A stretch of 17,229 nucleotides of DNA from the NCBI GenBank assembly GCA_028822675.1, contig JAPKDE010000032.1, positions 1-17,229 on the forward strand. The letters are read 5' to 3'. The notes beneath the pieces are model-generated. The model saw only the letters and a program-made list of their open reading frames with translations. It was not told the origin of the DNA and made no database searches. Source of the DNA: Dehalococcoidia bacterium (GTDB lineage Bacteria; Chloroflexota; Dehalococcoidia; UBA3495). A program made the translations under genes and the position numbers. Every line of letters begins with the position of its first letter. Within the stretch, counting starts at the first letter, position 1. Shown here one piece after another: positions 6,539 to 14,875 of the stretch.

Positions 6539-7528
6539 GTGCAGGCGGAGTTCAAAAGCGGCGTTTACCTGCCAGAGTTAGACCTCTGGATGGATTCAAC
6601 CAGAAAGCGTGAGTTCAGTCTGATTTCCCACGCCCACTCAGATCATACAGCCCGCCACATCAGGCCGGTTCTCACCCCCAATACGGCCAAACTCCTGGGT
6701 GATTACCTCAAAAAGTCAGACCCCATCCTGCTCCCCTACCATGAGCCCTATGAGACCCCGGCCTATACCATGACGCTGCACCCGGCTGGCCATTGCCTTG
6801 GCTCAGCCCAAGCGTTGATTGAATCAAAGCAAACCGGCGAAAGACTGCTCTACACCGGGGATATCAAAAGTCGCAAAAGCCCCACCAATGAACCCTTGGA
6901 GCCGGTGGCCTGCGACACCCTGGTCTTAGAGTCCACCTACGGCCGACCCGAATACGTGTTTCCCCCGGAAGAACAGGTGTTGGAGACGGCATTTAAAACC
7001 CTGAGAATGTGGCTGTCTCGTGGTCTACGTCCGGTAATTCAAGGTTGGCGGTTGGGCAAGTCACAGGAGTTATTGCACCACATGTTGGGCCAGGGTTTTG
7101 ATGTCATGGTGGAGGAGAGCATCTACCTGGGCACTCAGATTTACCTGGAGGCCGGGGTGGAGTTTCCCGGTCAGGTGAAGATGTTTGAGGGCGATTGGCC
7201 GGAGGGCTGGATACTAATGTTCCCGCCCGGAAAACGCCGTGAGGCCCTAAAGCACTTCAGAGGCAAACGCACTCTGGAGATGACTGGCTGGGCGACATCT
7301 GGCAGCATGCCTTGGGGGCGAGGGGCTGATGCCAGCCTGCCCTACAGCGACCACCCCGACTTCAACGAGTTGGTGGAGTACGTCCAGGCAGTTTCGCCCA
7401 AGCAGGTCTACACCGTGAACGGGTTTCCCGAGTTGGCCGTCAGGCTGCGGGAGTTGGGCTACCCAGCCGTCCATCTATATGCCAAAGGCCAACCGCAGGA
7501 CGAGGGCTTTCAGATGAAGCTGGTTTAG
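6539..7528 (+). CDS. Metallo-beta-lactamase-fold exonuclease (RNA-processing/ligase-associated type)
   Basis: A 329-residue metallo-beta-lactamase-fold nuclease resembling the bacterial 'mRNA 3'-end processing factor' or ligase-associated DNA exonuclease group, which acts on nucleic acid 3' ends with two metal ions. Visible metal-site motifs are HAHSDH at residues 31-36, HPAGH at 81-85, the Asp of YTGDI (D108), LESTYG at 129-134, and YSDHPDFNELV with H272. The length fits that group, and the C-terminal part ends in a QVYTVNGF strand typical of it. The start is GTG with a purine-rich GTGGGGGAT upstream; no better in-frame start is seen. No DNA ligase or helicase gene, the usual partners of ligase-associated members, lies in the window. 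It is divergent from the peroxiredoxin and convergent with the broken transporter. Fold and nuclease class are firm; DNA versus RNA substrate is open. Confidence 0.85.
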   Translation: MQAEFKSGVYLPELDLWMDSTRKREFSLISHAHSDHTARHIRPVLTPNTAKLLGDYLKKSDPILLPYHEPYETPAYTMTLHPAGHCLGSAQALIESKQTGERLLYTGDIKSRKSPTNEPLEPVACDTLVLESTYGRPEYVFPPEEQVLETAFKTLRMWLSRGLRPVIQGWRLGKSQELLHHMLGQGFDVMVEESIYLGTQIYLEAGVEFPGQVKMFEGDWPEGWILMFPPGKRREALKHFRGKRTLEMTGWATSGSMPWGRGADASLPYSDHPDFNELVEYVQAVSPKQVYTVNGFPELAVRLRELGYPAVHLYAKGQPQDEGFQMKLV

Positions 7529-7563
7529 GACTTCCCGCTGTGTTAATCGGGACCTATGCCCGG

Positions 7564-8872
7564 CTATAAAATATATGCTGCCAACAGCATCGCCACAGCA
7601 CCAATGGGTAGAATCCACCCCACATAGATGATCCATTGGTTGGGCAACCTGGAATTCATCGCCGCCAGCAGGTCGGCCTTTGGTAGCAGCCACGCAATTA
7701 GGGCAGCGCCCAGAATCCCCGCAACAATCACCACGCCAGACCCTGCCATTTCATCCATGAAGTCCAGGAATGGTTTGCCGTTCAGTTCCAGCCCCACTGA
7801 GGTAAAGCTCAGCGCAGACGGTATTCCCAGCGCCGTGTCCACCACCACTCCAATCAAATCAGCAGCCCACCGCGGAACGTGGAAATCGTCTCGAATTGGG
7901 GCCAGGACCACTGCCAATCCGCCGGTGCAGGACGTGAACGCAGCCAAGAACAAGAGGGTAAAGAAAACTATGCTGAGAGCTCTTCCGGCAGCTAGTTCAC
8001 CGAAGACCGCTGGGAAGGCAGTGAATGAGAGCTGGCTGCCCGTTTCTGGGACAATGCCAAAGGTGAAAACAATGGGGAACACCATGAGGCCGGCCAGGAC
8101 GGAAACAAAGGAGTTGGTGGCCACGATGGCCACGGATGAAGCAACGATGTTGACCACCCTGGGCGTGTAACTGCCGTAGGTGATCAACAACGCCAGGCCG
8201 ATGCTGAGGGAGTAGAACGCTTGCCCCGCCGCCATCCGCCAAGTTTGAAGATCCAAGAATTTGTCCAGATCAAAATTGAATTAGAAGTCGTTTGCTGGGC
8301 CTGATCCATCAAGGGTCTGCGCATAAACAGCCAAACTGGCGATGCCCAGAACCAATAGCGGCAGCATGACTCGGCTGATCTTCTCTATGTAGCCAATGCC
8401 GTTCCACATCACCGCTAGGACCAAAGCTGATACAACGAAGAAGTACCACAACGAAGAATACCCGGACGTAAATTCGTCAAAGGTTCCAAGGGTGCCTCGC
8501 ACGGCGTCTACGGTGTAGCCAAGGGTCCAGCCGGTCACCACGAAGTAGTAGCTCATGATTGAGATTGTCAGCGCCACAACTAACCAACCGACCCACGGCC
8601 CCCAGCGTTTGTTGACGTAGCGGAAGGTGCCCACCGGGCCGCGACTGGTCAGATTTCCAGCGCTTGATTCCAGAATTCATTATTGGAAACCCAATGGCCA
8701 GGATACAGATGGCGTAGGCGACAATGAATGTGCCCCCGCCGTTCTGCTCCACCATGTAGGGGAAACGCCAGATATTTCCCAGATCAACAACACCGGCTAT
8801 CGATGCGATGATAAAAATTCCCTGGGATGACCAAACGGGGCGGGTTCGAGTTCCATCTACAACCCGCGTCAT
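7564..8872 (-). pseudogene. Broken sodium:neurotransmitter-type symporter (NSS/SLC6 family)
   Basis: About 436 codons encode a membrane Na+-coupled amino acid or amine importer, but the frame is interrupted twice. The N-terminal segment has the family hallmark GVVDLGNIWRFPYMVEQNGGG in TM1. Near 8674-8677 (the AATT after IGFPIM) the frame changes by one base. The next frame reads LESSAGNLTSRGPVG, the family's TM2-loop motif, and continues to ANDF. An in-frame TAA follows at 8283..8281. The same frame then resumes with FNFDLDKFLDLQTWRMAAG and runs through several hydrophobic segments, including LFLAAFTSCTGG and IPSALSF, to a stop at 7564. Counted together, the parts give an almost full-length NSS protein. 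Either the gene has recently decayed or the assembly contains two local errors; two separate lesions favour decay. The start has a poor ribosome-binding site. Confidence 0.8.
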
Positions 8873-9050
8873 CTCATAGGTAGTCTAAGGGTTTTCCATT
8901 CATGGATCCTGTGGGTCGCTGGAGTCTCAATCTTTCGAGTAGTATATCTGGAACTTGGTTTGCGAAGTTCGGGTAATATAAGGTCTCAATCGCGACACCT
9001 GAAGCAATGTCTGTATAAAAACGCCCGTACCAAAAGGAGAATTCCTCGAT

Positions 9051-10463
9051 ATGACCAACGAGATTCTACGCTCTCTTCTTCCGTTTGCCGGATGGAACGA
9101 CGAGCGCGCCAATGACCTGACCATTACCAGTGGCACCGACCCACTTTTGCCCACTTCGTTTCGAATTACCGATACCAGCACGGCAGCTCTGGGTGCCCTT
9201 GGCCTGGCGGTGTCCGACCTCTGGGAATCCCGCACCGGACGCCGCCAGCAAGTAACCGTGGATGCCCGCCGGGCGACAGCCTCACTCCGCAGTGGTAAAT
9301 ACATGCAGTTGGACGGCGCTGGAGTCTCCACTGAGCGGAATACCGTGATGGGCACCTACCCGACAAAAGACGGCCGCTGGAGTTATCTCCACTGCAACTT
9401 TCCCAACCACCGCGCCGCTGCTCTCAGCGTGCTTGGAGTGACTGAAGACCGTGCTGAGGTGGCCAAGGCCGTGGCCAAATGGGACGCCCTTGATCTGGAA
9501 GAGGCCATCATCGCCGCCAAGGGGGCCGGCGGCATGGTGCGGACAATGGAAGAATGGGCCAAACACCCCCAAGCCGCAGCCATCGCATCCTTGCCCCTGA
9601 TGGAGATCGTCAAAATCGCTGACAGCCCGCCCGAGCCGCTGCCGGAGGGCTCACGTCCTTTGTCCGGTGTCCGAGTGCTAGACCTGACCAGGGTACTGGC
9701 CGGGCCAACCTGTGGGCGGACATTGGCGGAGCACGGCGCTGACGTCATGAAGATTACTGCTGGACACTTACCCAACCTCGGGTATCAGGAATACGACACC
9801 GGCCACGGCAAGCTGAACGCCCAACTGGACCTTCGAGACGAAAAACAGATGGAAACCCTGCGCGGGCTTGTCCGCCAGACAGATGTGTTCTCCCAGGGCT
9901 ACCGGCCTGGGACGCTGGGTGGGCGTGGTCTATCTCCTGAGGAGTTGGCCGAGCTACGGCCCGGAATCGTCTATGTGTCTCTGTGTGCTTTCAGCCACCA
10001 GGGGCCGTGGGCGTCGCGCCGTGGTTTCGACACCGTGATACAGACCGTCAGTGGCATCACCAATCGCCAGGGGGAATTGTTCCCCGGCGCCGCTCCAGGC
10101 CCGCAGTTCTACCCTGTGTCCGCCATCGACTACCTGACCGGCTACCTGATGGCCTTCGGTGGCATGGTGGCCTTGAACAAGAGAGTCCATGAGGGCGGTA
10201 GTTGGCTGGTGCGCATCTCCCTGGCGCAGGTTGGCCGTTGGCTCGTCAGCCAGGGTGAGATTCCGGAGTCCGACCTAAAGAATATTCCTGACGAGTTCAC
10301 CTCTGAAGAAGTAGCCGGCTGGTCCATGGTCACCGAGACACCCATGGGCAAACTTGGCCATCTGGGGCCAGTGTTAGGCTTATCTGAAACCACACCGAAG
10401 TGGGCTAGACCGTCAGTGCCTTTGGGCCACCATGACCCGGTCTGGCCGGAGCGCTCCAAGTAA
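9051..10463 (+). CDS. Family III CoA-transferase (CaiB/BaiF type) with an extra N-terminal half-domain
   Basis: A 470-residue cytosolic enzyme that moves CoA between carboxylic acids. From about residue 203 it begins like a normal CaiB/BaiF protein (PLSGVRVLDLTRVLAGPTCGRTLAEHGADVMKI) and continues through RPGIVYVSLCAFSHQGPW to VSAIDYLTGYLMAFGG, where D360 fits the catalytic Asp that forms the acyl-enzyme anhydride. Residues about 35-190 also look like the second half of a CaiB protein (TDTSTAALGALGLAVSDLWESRTGRRQQVTVD, with D41 in the equivalent place). The order is thus C-half, N-half, C-half, rather than one 400-residue unit. An AGGAG lies 11 bases before the ATG, slightly far. A hairpin follows the stop. 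It sits between two broken genes but is itself intact. Substrate unknown. Confidence 0.85.
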   Translation: MTNEILRSLLPFAGWNDERANDLTITSGTDPLLPTSFRITDTSTAALGALGLAVSDLWESRTGRRQQVTVDARRATASLRSGKYMQLDGAGVSTERNTVMGTYPTKDGRWSYLHCNFPNHRAAALSVLGVTEDRAEVAKAVAKWDALDLEEAIIAAKGAGGMVRTMEEWAKHPQAAAIASLPLMEIVKIADSPPEPLPEGSRPLSGVRVLDLTRVLAGPTCGRTLAEHGADVMKITAGHLPNLGYQEYDTGHGKLNAQLDLRDEKQMETLRGLVRQTDVFSQGYRPGTLGGRGLSPEELAELRPGIVYVSLCAFSHQGPWASRRGFDTVIQTVSGITNRQGELFPGAAPGPQFYPVSAIDYLTGYLMAFGGMVALNKRVHEGGSWLVRISLAQVGRWLVSQGEIPESDLKNIPDEFTSEEVAGWSMVTETPMGKLGHLGPVLGLSETTPKWARPSVPLGHHDPVWPERSK

Positions 10464-10497
10464 ACGACAAACTTAAAACTTCTGGCATCGACACTAA

Positions 10498-10526
10498 AAA
10501 GGGGCAAGGATATTTCTTGCCCCTTT
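10498..10526. terminator. Terminator-like hairpin after the CoA-transferase
   Basis: GGGGCAAG (10501-10508) and CTTGCCCC (10516-10523) form a perfect 8-bp stem with a 7-nt loop and flanking A/T pairs. On the plus strand only three T residues follow directly. On the minus strand there are five, so it is a modest terminator in its expected direction. Confidence 0.6.
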
Positions 10527-10571
10527 ACCATTTGTGGAGTACAGTGGCGCGCACATAGCCACGTCGGTTAA

Positions 10572-10613
10572 CCCATCACGGTGGTTTGATGGGCGATACG
10601 GTTCACTACCGTA
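10572..10613. promoter_or_regulatory. Two palindromes upstream of the P450 gene
   Basis: CCCATCA (10572-10578) is mirrored by TGATGGG (10587-10593). TACGGT-TCACT-ACCGTA (10597-10613) follows four bases later, ending about 28 bp before the start codon. The second has the size and spacing of a dimeric regulator site. Confidence 0.35.
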
Positions 10614-10641
10614 ATTCAGGAAATCGAATCAAGGTATGAAT

Positions 10642-11877
10642 ATGCCAGAAAATCTCTCAACGAATTTACTGGACATTGATCTCAACGGCCCAGAGGCGGT
10701 CTCAGACCCTTACCCGATCCACGATCAATCCAGAAGCCAAGACCCTGTGCACCTAAGCCCCCACAATGGTGTCTGGTTCATCAGCCGCTACGATGATTTG
10801 ATCTCGTTGGTCCGAGATGAACGGATGTCCTCCGATCGGTTTCGGGCGATGACTGCAAACCTATCAGAAGAGGATAAAGAACGGCTCGCCCCCCTGATCG
10901 GTGCCGTCTCGGCTTGGATGCTAATGTCGGACCCGCCTTCTCATACCAGAATGCGTACGCTGGTTAGCAAAGCATTTACTCCCCGCATGATTGAGACGAT
11001 GCGGTCCCGGATTGAAAAACTTGTGGACGAGATGCTGGATCAAGTTTCTGAAAACGGAAGAATGGACGTGATTGCCGACCTGGCGGCCCCTCTGCCAAGT
11101 ATCGTGATCTCTGATTTGCTGGGCGTGCCAGGGAAAGACCATGTCCAATTCAAGAAATGGTCGGATGATATAGCGGCAGGAACCGCGGGGACCGCTACCG
11201 TGGGAACCCAATCGGAGCGGTATTTGCTCGCCCAGAATAGTTTCATTGAGCTCTCCGATTATTTTCGGGAAAAGGTTGATGAGCTATGGAGTCACCCTCA
11301 AGACAACCTACTAAACGCTATGGTGGAAGCGGAAGAGGCAGGGGATAGGCTCACCCAGGAAGAGTTGTTCGCCAACTGCGTCCTCCTGATGTTCGCTGGT
11401 AACGAGACCACCACCAACCTGATAGGGAACGGGACTTTGGCCCTGATGCAAAATCCAGAGCAGATAAAATTACTACAGCGAGATGGTGAATTGATTGGAA
11501 CGGCGGTGTAAGAATTGCTGCGTTACGACAGTCCTGTGCAGAAGCTGACCCGCCAGGCCATCACCGATATCGAGATTGGCGGCAAGATAATTAAAAAGGG
11601 AGGCTTAGTGAGCCTTGGCTATGGCGCTGCCAACCGGGACTCAGAGCAATTTTCAAATCCCAATCAACTGGATATCACACGGGCAGACAATCGTCACGTT
11701 GCATTTGCCCAGGGGATCCATTATTGCCTGGGCGCAGCTTCGGCGCGCCTAGAGGGCCAGATTGCCATCGGTACATTGGTCAACCGTATGCCCGATATTA
11801 AGCTGTCATCGGAGGACCTGGAATATAACCCCAGCACCGTGTTACGGGGACTGAAGACCCTGCCGGTCTCATTCTAA
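10642..11877 (+). pseudogene. Cytochrome P450 with one in-frame nonsense codon
   Basis: A class I bacterial P450 of about 411 codons, a haem monooxygenase that would need a ferredoxin partner not found here. The I-helix oxygen-binding motif AGNETTTN is present. An in-frame TAA at 11509-11511 is followed directly by ELLRYDSPVQ, which holds the ExxR motif. The haem loop FAQGIHYCLGAASARLE carries the Cys ligand. Relatives commonly read AVEELLRYDSP here, so the TAA replaces one Glu codon and a single GAA-to-TAA change explains the break. Everything else is intact and in frame. I prefer the ATG at 10642 because AAGG lies seven bases before it; an ATG at 10636 is too close to that site. Without read-through the product would lack the haem ligand and be inactive. 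A sequencing error is the alternative. Confidence 0.85.
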
Positions 11878-11894
11878 ACAATAATCTTTAAACC

Positions 11895-11930
11895 AAAAGG
11901 GCCGTCCCGATTCATCGGGACGGCCCTTTT
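11895..11930. terminator. Strong bidirectional terminator between P450 and leuA
   Basis: A perfect 16-bp inverted repeat (AAAAGGGCCGTCCCGA and its complement) with a TTCA loop. TTTTTAATTT follows on the plus strand and TTTTGGTTT on the minus strand. It lies between two convergent genes and can serve both. Confidence 0.9.
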
Positions 11931-11957
11931 TAATTTGCTATCTGCAAGACCCTTGTC

Positions 11958-13523
11958 TTAGTCGGGCGTGCTGCCTAGTTCTGGGACGTTTGACTCGTCG
12001 TCGGAGGCCAACTGCCGGTTGACCGCGCTGAGGTAAGCTTTGGCGCTGGCGACGATGATGTCGGTGTCTGCGCCTCGGCCAGTGTAATTACGGCCGTCCT
12101 TCTCGATGCGGATGGTCACGGTGCCTTGGGAGTCGATTCCCTCGGTTACCGCCTGGACATTGAAGTCGACCAGTTTGGAGTCGGTGCCGATGGCCCGGTC
12201 AATGGCGTTGCAGACCGCGTCCACGGGGCCGTTACCGGTGCAAGCATCGGTGATGGACTCGCCGTCCGGTCCAATGAGTTTGACTGTGGCGGTGGGGATT
12301 CCCTGGTCGCCGCCGGTGAACTGCACATGGTCCAGGGTATAGCTGATCGGCTCGGTGGCCGTCCGCTTTTCCTCGTCCATGAGTATCTCTAGGTCGCGGT
12401 CGGTGACTTCACGTTTCTTGTCGGCCAGGTCTTTGAACGACTCGAATACCTTGGCCAAATCCTCGCGAGAGAGGGTATAGCCCAGATCTTCCAACCGGGA
12501 CTGCAATCCGGCCCGGCCACTGAGCTTGCCCAACACCAAGGTGTTGCCGGGGACGCCAACGCGCTCCGGCTGCATGACTTCGTAAGTGGAACGGTTCTTC
12601 AACACACCGTCCTGGTGGATACCAGAGGCGTGCCGGAATGCGTTTTCGCCGACGATGGCCTTGTTGGCCTGAACCGCCATGCCAGTGATGCGGCTGACCA
12701 TGCGGCTGGCTTGGTAAATCTGGGTGGTGTCGGCGTTAATCTCGACGCCAAAGTGGTCTTTACGAGTGTCCAGGCCCATGATGATTTCTTCAATGGAGGC
12801 GTTGCCGGCGCGTTCGCCGATGCCGTTAATGCAGCCTTCAACTTGACGTGCGCCGAACTCTACAGCAATCAGGCTGTTGGCCACGGCCAAGCCCAAGTCG
12901 TTGTGACAGTGGACACTTAGTGTGACGTTTTCGATGCCCTTCACGTTGGCTTGGACATCTTTCAGCAACTGGCCAAAGCCGGTGGCTGAGGGGATGGCGT
13001 AACCGACAGTGTCGGCAATATTTATGGTGGTAGCTCCAGCCTTGATTACCTCTTCCAACATGTGGAACAAGTACTCAGGGTTGGTCCGGGTGGCGTCCAT
13101 GGGAGAGAACTCAATGTCGTCGCAGTAACCCTTGGCCTTGGTCACGCTGGAGATGGCCATCTCCAAAACATCTTCTCGGTTCTTGCGCAACTGGTGCATC
13201 TGGTGAATCTCTGACGAAGAGAGGAACACGTGGATGCGAGGTCGCTTGGAGTGCTCCACAGCCCTGGCCGCCTGTTCCACGTCGTCGGCGACGGCCCGAG
13301 CCAGAGATGCGATGATGGGTCCGTCAATCTCTTTGGCGATGTTGGTCAATGATTCAAAGTCTCCCGGTGAGCTGGCGGCGAATCCGGCTTCAATGATGTC
13401 CACCTGCATCTTCTGCAATTGGCGGGCAATCTCCATTTTCTCAACACCGGTCATGCCAATGCCGGCCGATTGTTCTCCGTCGCGGAGGGTTGTGTCCAAG
13501 AGGAATACTCGTTCTTTAGCCAT
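11958..13523 (-). CDS. leuA: 2-isopropylmalate synthase
   Basis: The first committed enzyme of leucine synthesis, condensing acetyl-CoA with 2-ketoisovalerate. At 521 residues it is the full-length bacterial form. The catalytic TIM barrel shows DTTLRDGEQSAG (10-21), the metal-binding HCHNDLG (H205 and H207), GIGERAGNAS (234-243) and HASGIHQDG. From about residue 390 there is the C-terminal regulatory domain (HVQFTGGDQG, GNGPVDAVCNAID, GRGADTDIIVASAKAYL) that binds leucine for feedback inhibition. It is the last gene of the ilvB-ilvN-ilvC-leuA run. Its ribosome-binding site (ATAGGT, seven bases before the ATG) is modest and sits beside a stem-loop switch candidate (13538-13596). The terminator at 11895-11930 closes the operon. 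Confidence 0.97.
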   Translation of the reverse strand: MAKERVFLLDTTLRDGEQSAGIGMTGVEKMEIARQLQKMQVDIIEAGFAASSPGDFESLTNIAKEIDGPIIASLARAVADDVEQAARAVEHSKRPRIHVFLSSSEIHQMHQLRKNREDVLEMAISSVTKAKGYCDDIEFSPMDATRTNPEYLFHMLEEVIKAGATTINIADTVGYAIPSATGFGQLLKDVQANVKGIENVTLSVHCHNDLGLAVANSLIAVEFGARQVEGCINGIGERAGNASIEEIIMGLDTRKDHFGVEINADTTQIYQASRMVSRITGMAVQANKAIVGENAFRHASGIHQDGVLKNRSTYEVMQPERVGVPGNTLVLGKLSGRAGLQSRLEDLGYTLSREDLAKVFESFKDLADKKREVTDRDLEILMDEEKRTATEPISYTLDHVQFTGGDQGIPTATVKLIGPDGESITDACTGNGPVDAVCNAIDRAIGTDSKLVDFNVQAVTEGIDSQGTVTIRIEKDGRNYTGRGADTDIIVASAKAYLSAVNRQLASDDESNVPELGSTPD

Positions 13524-13537
13524 TATTGTTACCTATA

Positions 13538-13596
13538 CCCTTTCTGATTTTTGAATTAGGTGTGCCTTTCCCGCTAACTGCGGTGTTCAGAAAGGG
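13538..13596 (-). promoter_or_regulatory. Attenuator-like alternative stem-loops ahead of leuA
   Basis: In the leuA leader CCCUUUCUGA (13596..13587) is fully complementary to UCAGAAAGGG (13547..13538), which ends just before the leuA Shine-Dalgarno sequence. The same CCUUUC can instead pair with GAAAGG (about 13569..13564) in a shorter hairpin enclosing CCGC-AGUUA-GCGG (13583..13571). The two pairings exclude each other. The stop codon of the small ORF lies inside the inner hairpin. No U-run follows, so any control would be translational or Rho-linked rather than intrinsic termination. Confidence 0.5.
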
Positions 13597-13684
13597 GCCC
13601 CAGGTTCGCGTAGTCAACCGCCGCCAGCCCTGCCAGGACCAGCGGGCGATGATCGACTACGCTCAACGCCTCCGGGTTATTCAT
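13574..13684 (-). CDS. 36-residue small ORF between ilvC and leuA (possible leader peptide)
   Basis: An ATG at 13684 preceded by CTGGAG at a seven-base spacing opens a 36-codon ORF that starts MNNPEALSVVDHRPLVLAGL and ends in SEHRS with TAG. Six Leu and four Val make up over a quarter of its residues. The TAG lies 50 bases before the leuA ATG, inside the alternative stem-loops described at 13538-13596. Its position between ilvC and leuA, its good ribosome-binding site and its valine/leucine content suggest a leader peptide coupling leuA expression to translation. However, it lacks the run of consecutive regulatory codons seen in classical leu leaders. It has no recognisable domain. An 8-bp inverted repeat (13608-13615 and 13655-13662) lies within it, so it could instead be chance coding within a repeat element. 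Confidence 0.45.
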   Translation of the reverse strand: MNNPEALSVVDHRPLVLAGLAAVDYANLGPLSEHRS

Positions 13685-13709
13685 GATGATGCTCCAGTTT
13701 TTCTGTGTT

Positions 13710-13742
13710 GCTCACCAAACCCGATTCGGTGATTTAGTGAGC
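13710..13742 (-). other. Stem-loop between ilvC and the small ORF
   Basis: GCTCACCAAA (13710-13719) pairs at 9 of 10 positions with TTTAGTGAGC (13733-13742) around a 13-nt loop. It lies about 55 bp after the ilvC stop and just upstream of the small ORF. There is no T-run, so it looks like an intercistronic processing or stability element rather than a terminator. Confidence 0.4.
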
Positions 13743-13797
13743 GGTTCTCGCTGCGACTTTTGCGAAAGACAAATGATATGAAAGCGCGGCGAGCCGC

Positions 13798-14793
13798 CTA
13801 TTTGGGGTCCATCCAGGGCATCATGGCCCTGAGTTCCTTACCGATGTCTTCGATCTGGCTGCTCTGTGCCTGCTGGCGCAGGGCGTTGAATCGAGGACGG
13901 CCTTCGTCATTCTCAGCGATCCATTCCTTGGCAAACGTGCCATCCTGAATCTCTTTAAGAACGGCGCGCATGTTGTCTCGTACGTGTTCGTCGATGATGC
14001 GGGGGCCGCGGCTAAGGTCGCCGTACTCAGCAGTGTCGCTGACCGAGAACCGCATGTAGTTGAAGCCACCCTGATACATCAGGTCAACAATCATCTTCAG
14101 CTCGTGCAGGCACTCGAAGAACGCGATCTCCGGGGGATATCCGCCTTCTACTAGAGTATCGAATGCTGCTTTGACCAGGGCGCTCACACCACCGCAGAGG
14201 ATGGCTTGCTCGCCAAACAGGTCGCTTTCAGTCTCGAACTGAAGGGTGGTCATCAGCACGCCGGAGCCAGTGCTGCCGATGCCCTTGGCGTAGGCTAGGC
14301 CAATGTCCTTGGCGTTGCCGGTGGCGTCTTGGTGGACGGCCAACAGGCTGGGAACTCCCACACCCTCGGTGAATAGCTCGCGCATGCGGTGACCGGGGGC
14401 CTTGGGGGCGACCATCATGACGTCCATGCTGGTCTGAGGTACTACCTCTTTATAGTGGATGCTGAAGCCGTGGGCGACCATCAAGGCGCTGCCGGGCTTC
14501 AGGTTGGGTTCAATCTGCTCGCGGTAGATGCGACCCTGGATGTGGTCGGGAATGACCATCATCAAAACGTCTGCTTCTTTGGCAACATCGGGAACGTCGG
14601 CCACTCGCAGTCCGGCGGCTTCGGCAACGGCCCGACTTGGGCTCTCAGGATAAAGGCCAACGACCACGTTCTGTCCGTTGTCCTTCAGGTTGAGGGCGTG
14701 GGCATGGCCTTGGCTGCCGTAGCCGATCATGCCGATTGTCTTGCCTTCTAGGTGCTTGAGGTCTGCATCCTTGTCGTAATAAACATCTACCAT
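13798..14793 (-). CDS. ilvC: Ketol-acid reductoisomerase (class I)
   Basis: Second step of valine/isoleucine synthesis: NAD(P)H-dependent rearrangement and reduction of acetolactate or acetohydroxybutyrate. At 331 residues it is a short, class I enzyme. Features are the Rossmann motif GYGSQG (24-29), the cofactor-selecting loop YPESPSR (48-54), HGFSIHY with catalytic H108, VAPKAPGH, the Mg-binding SDLFGEQAILCGG, and FECLHELKMIVDLMY. The cofactor loop keeps two serines, as in NADPH enzymes, but has Tyr where Arg or Lys is common and a Glu where Gly is common. Cofactor choice is therefore unclear. The ribosome-binding site is GGAAGGA. It lies 82 bp after ilvN, with a hairpin in the gap, and upstream of the small ORF and leuA. 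Confidence 0.97.
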   Translation of the reverse strand: MVDVYYDKDADLKHLEGKTIGMIGYGSQGHAHALNLKDNGQNVVVGLYPESPSRAVAEAAGLRVADVPDVAKEADVLMMVIPDHIQGRIYREQIEPNLKPGSALMVAHGFSIHYKEVVPQTSMDVMMVAPKAPGHRMRELFTEGVGVPSLLAVHQDATGNAKDIGLAYAKGIGSTGSGVLMTTLQFETESDLFGEQAILCGGVSALVKAAFDTLVEGGYPPEIAFFECLHELKMIVDLMYQGGFNYMRFSVSDTAEYGDLSRGPRIIDEHVRDNMRAVLKEIQDGTFAKEWIAENDEGRPRFNALRQQAQSSQIEDIGKELRAMMPWMDPK

Positions 14794-14819
14794 CTTAGTT
14801 TTTCCTTCCCCGCTGATTT

Positions 14820-14860
14820 AATATTGACTTGTCTAGTGGGCACGAATGCCTAACAATATT
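14820..14860 (-). other. Intercistronic stem-loop between ilvN and ilvC
   Basis: AATATTG and CAATATT (14820-14826 and 14854-14860) form a perfect 7-bp outer stem. Within it the mRNA reads GGCA-UUCG-UGCC, a 4-bp stem with a UUCG loop. No U-run follows. It probably marks an RNA-processing or stability point that separates ilvBN from ilvC-leuA. Confidence 0.45.
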
Positions 14861-14875
14861 GCCCATGCTAAAGTG

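Noticed and set aside
7564..11877. Reassignment of TAA to an amino acid, explaining both interrupted genes
   Set aside because: Several intact genes here end in TAA at the expected family length, and the transporter also needs a frameshift, so decay or assembly error is simpler.
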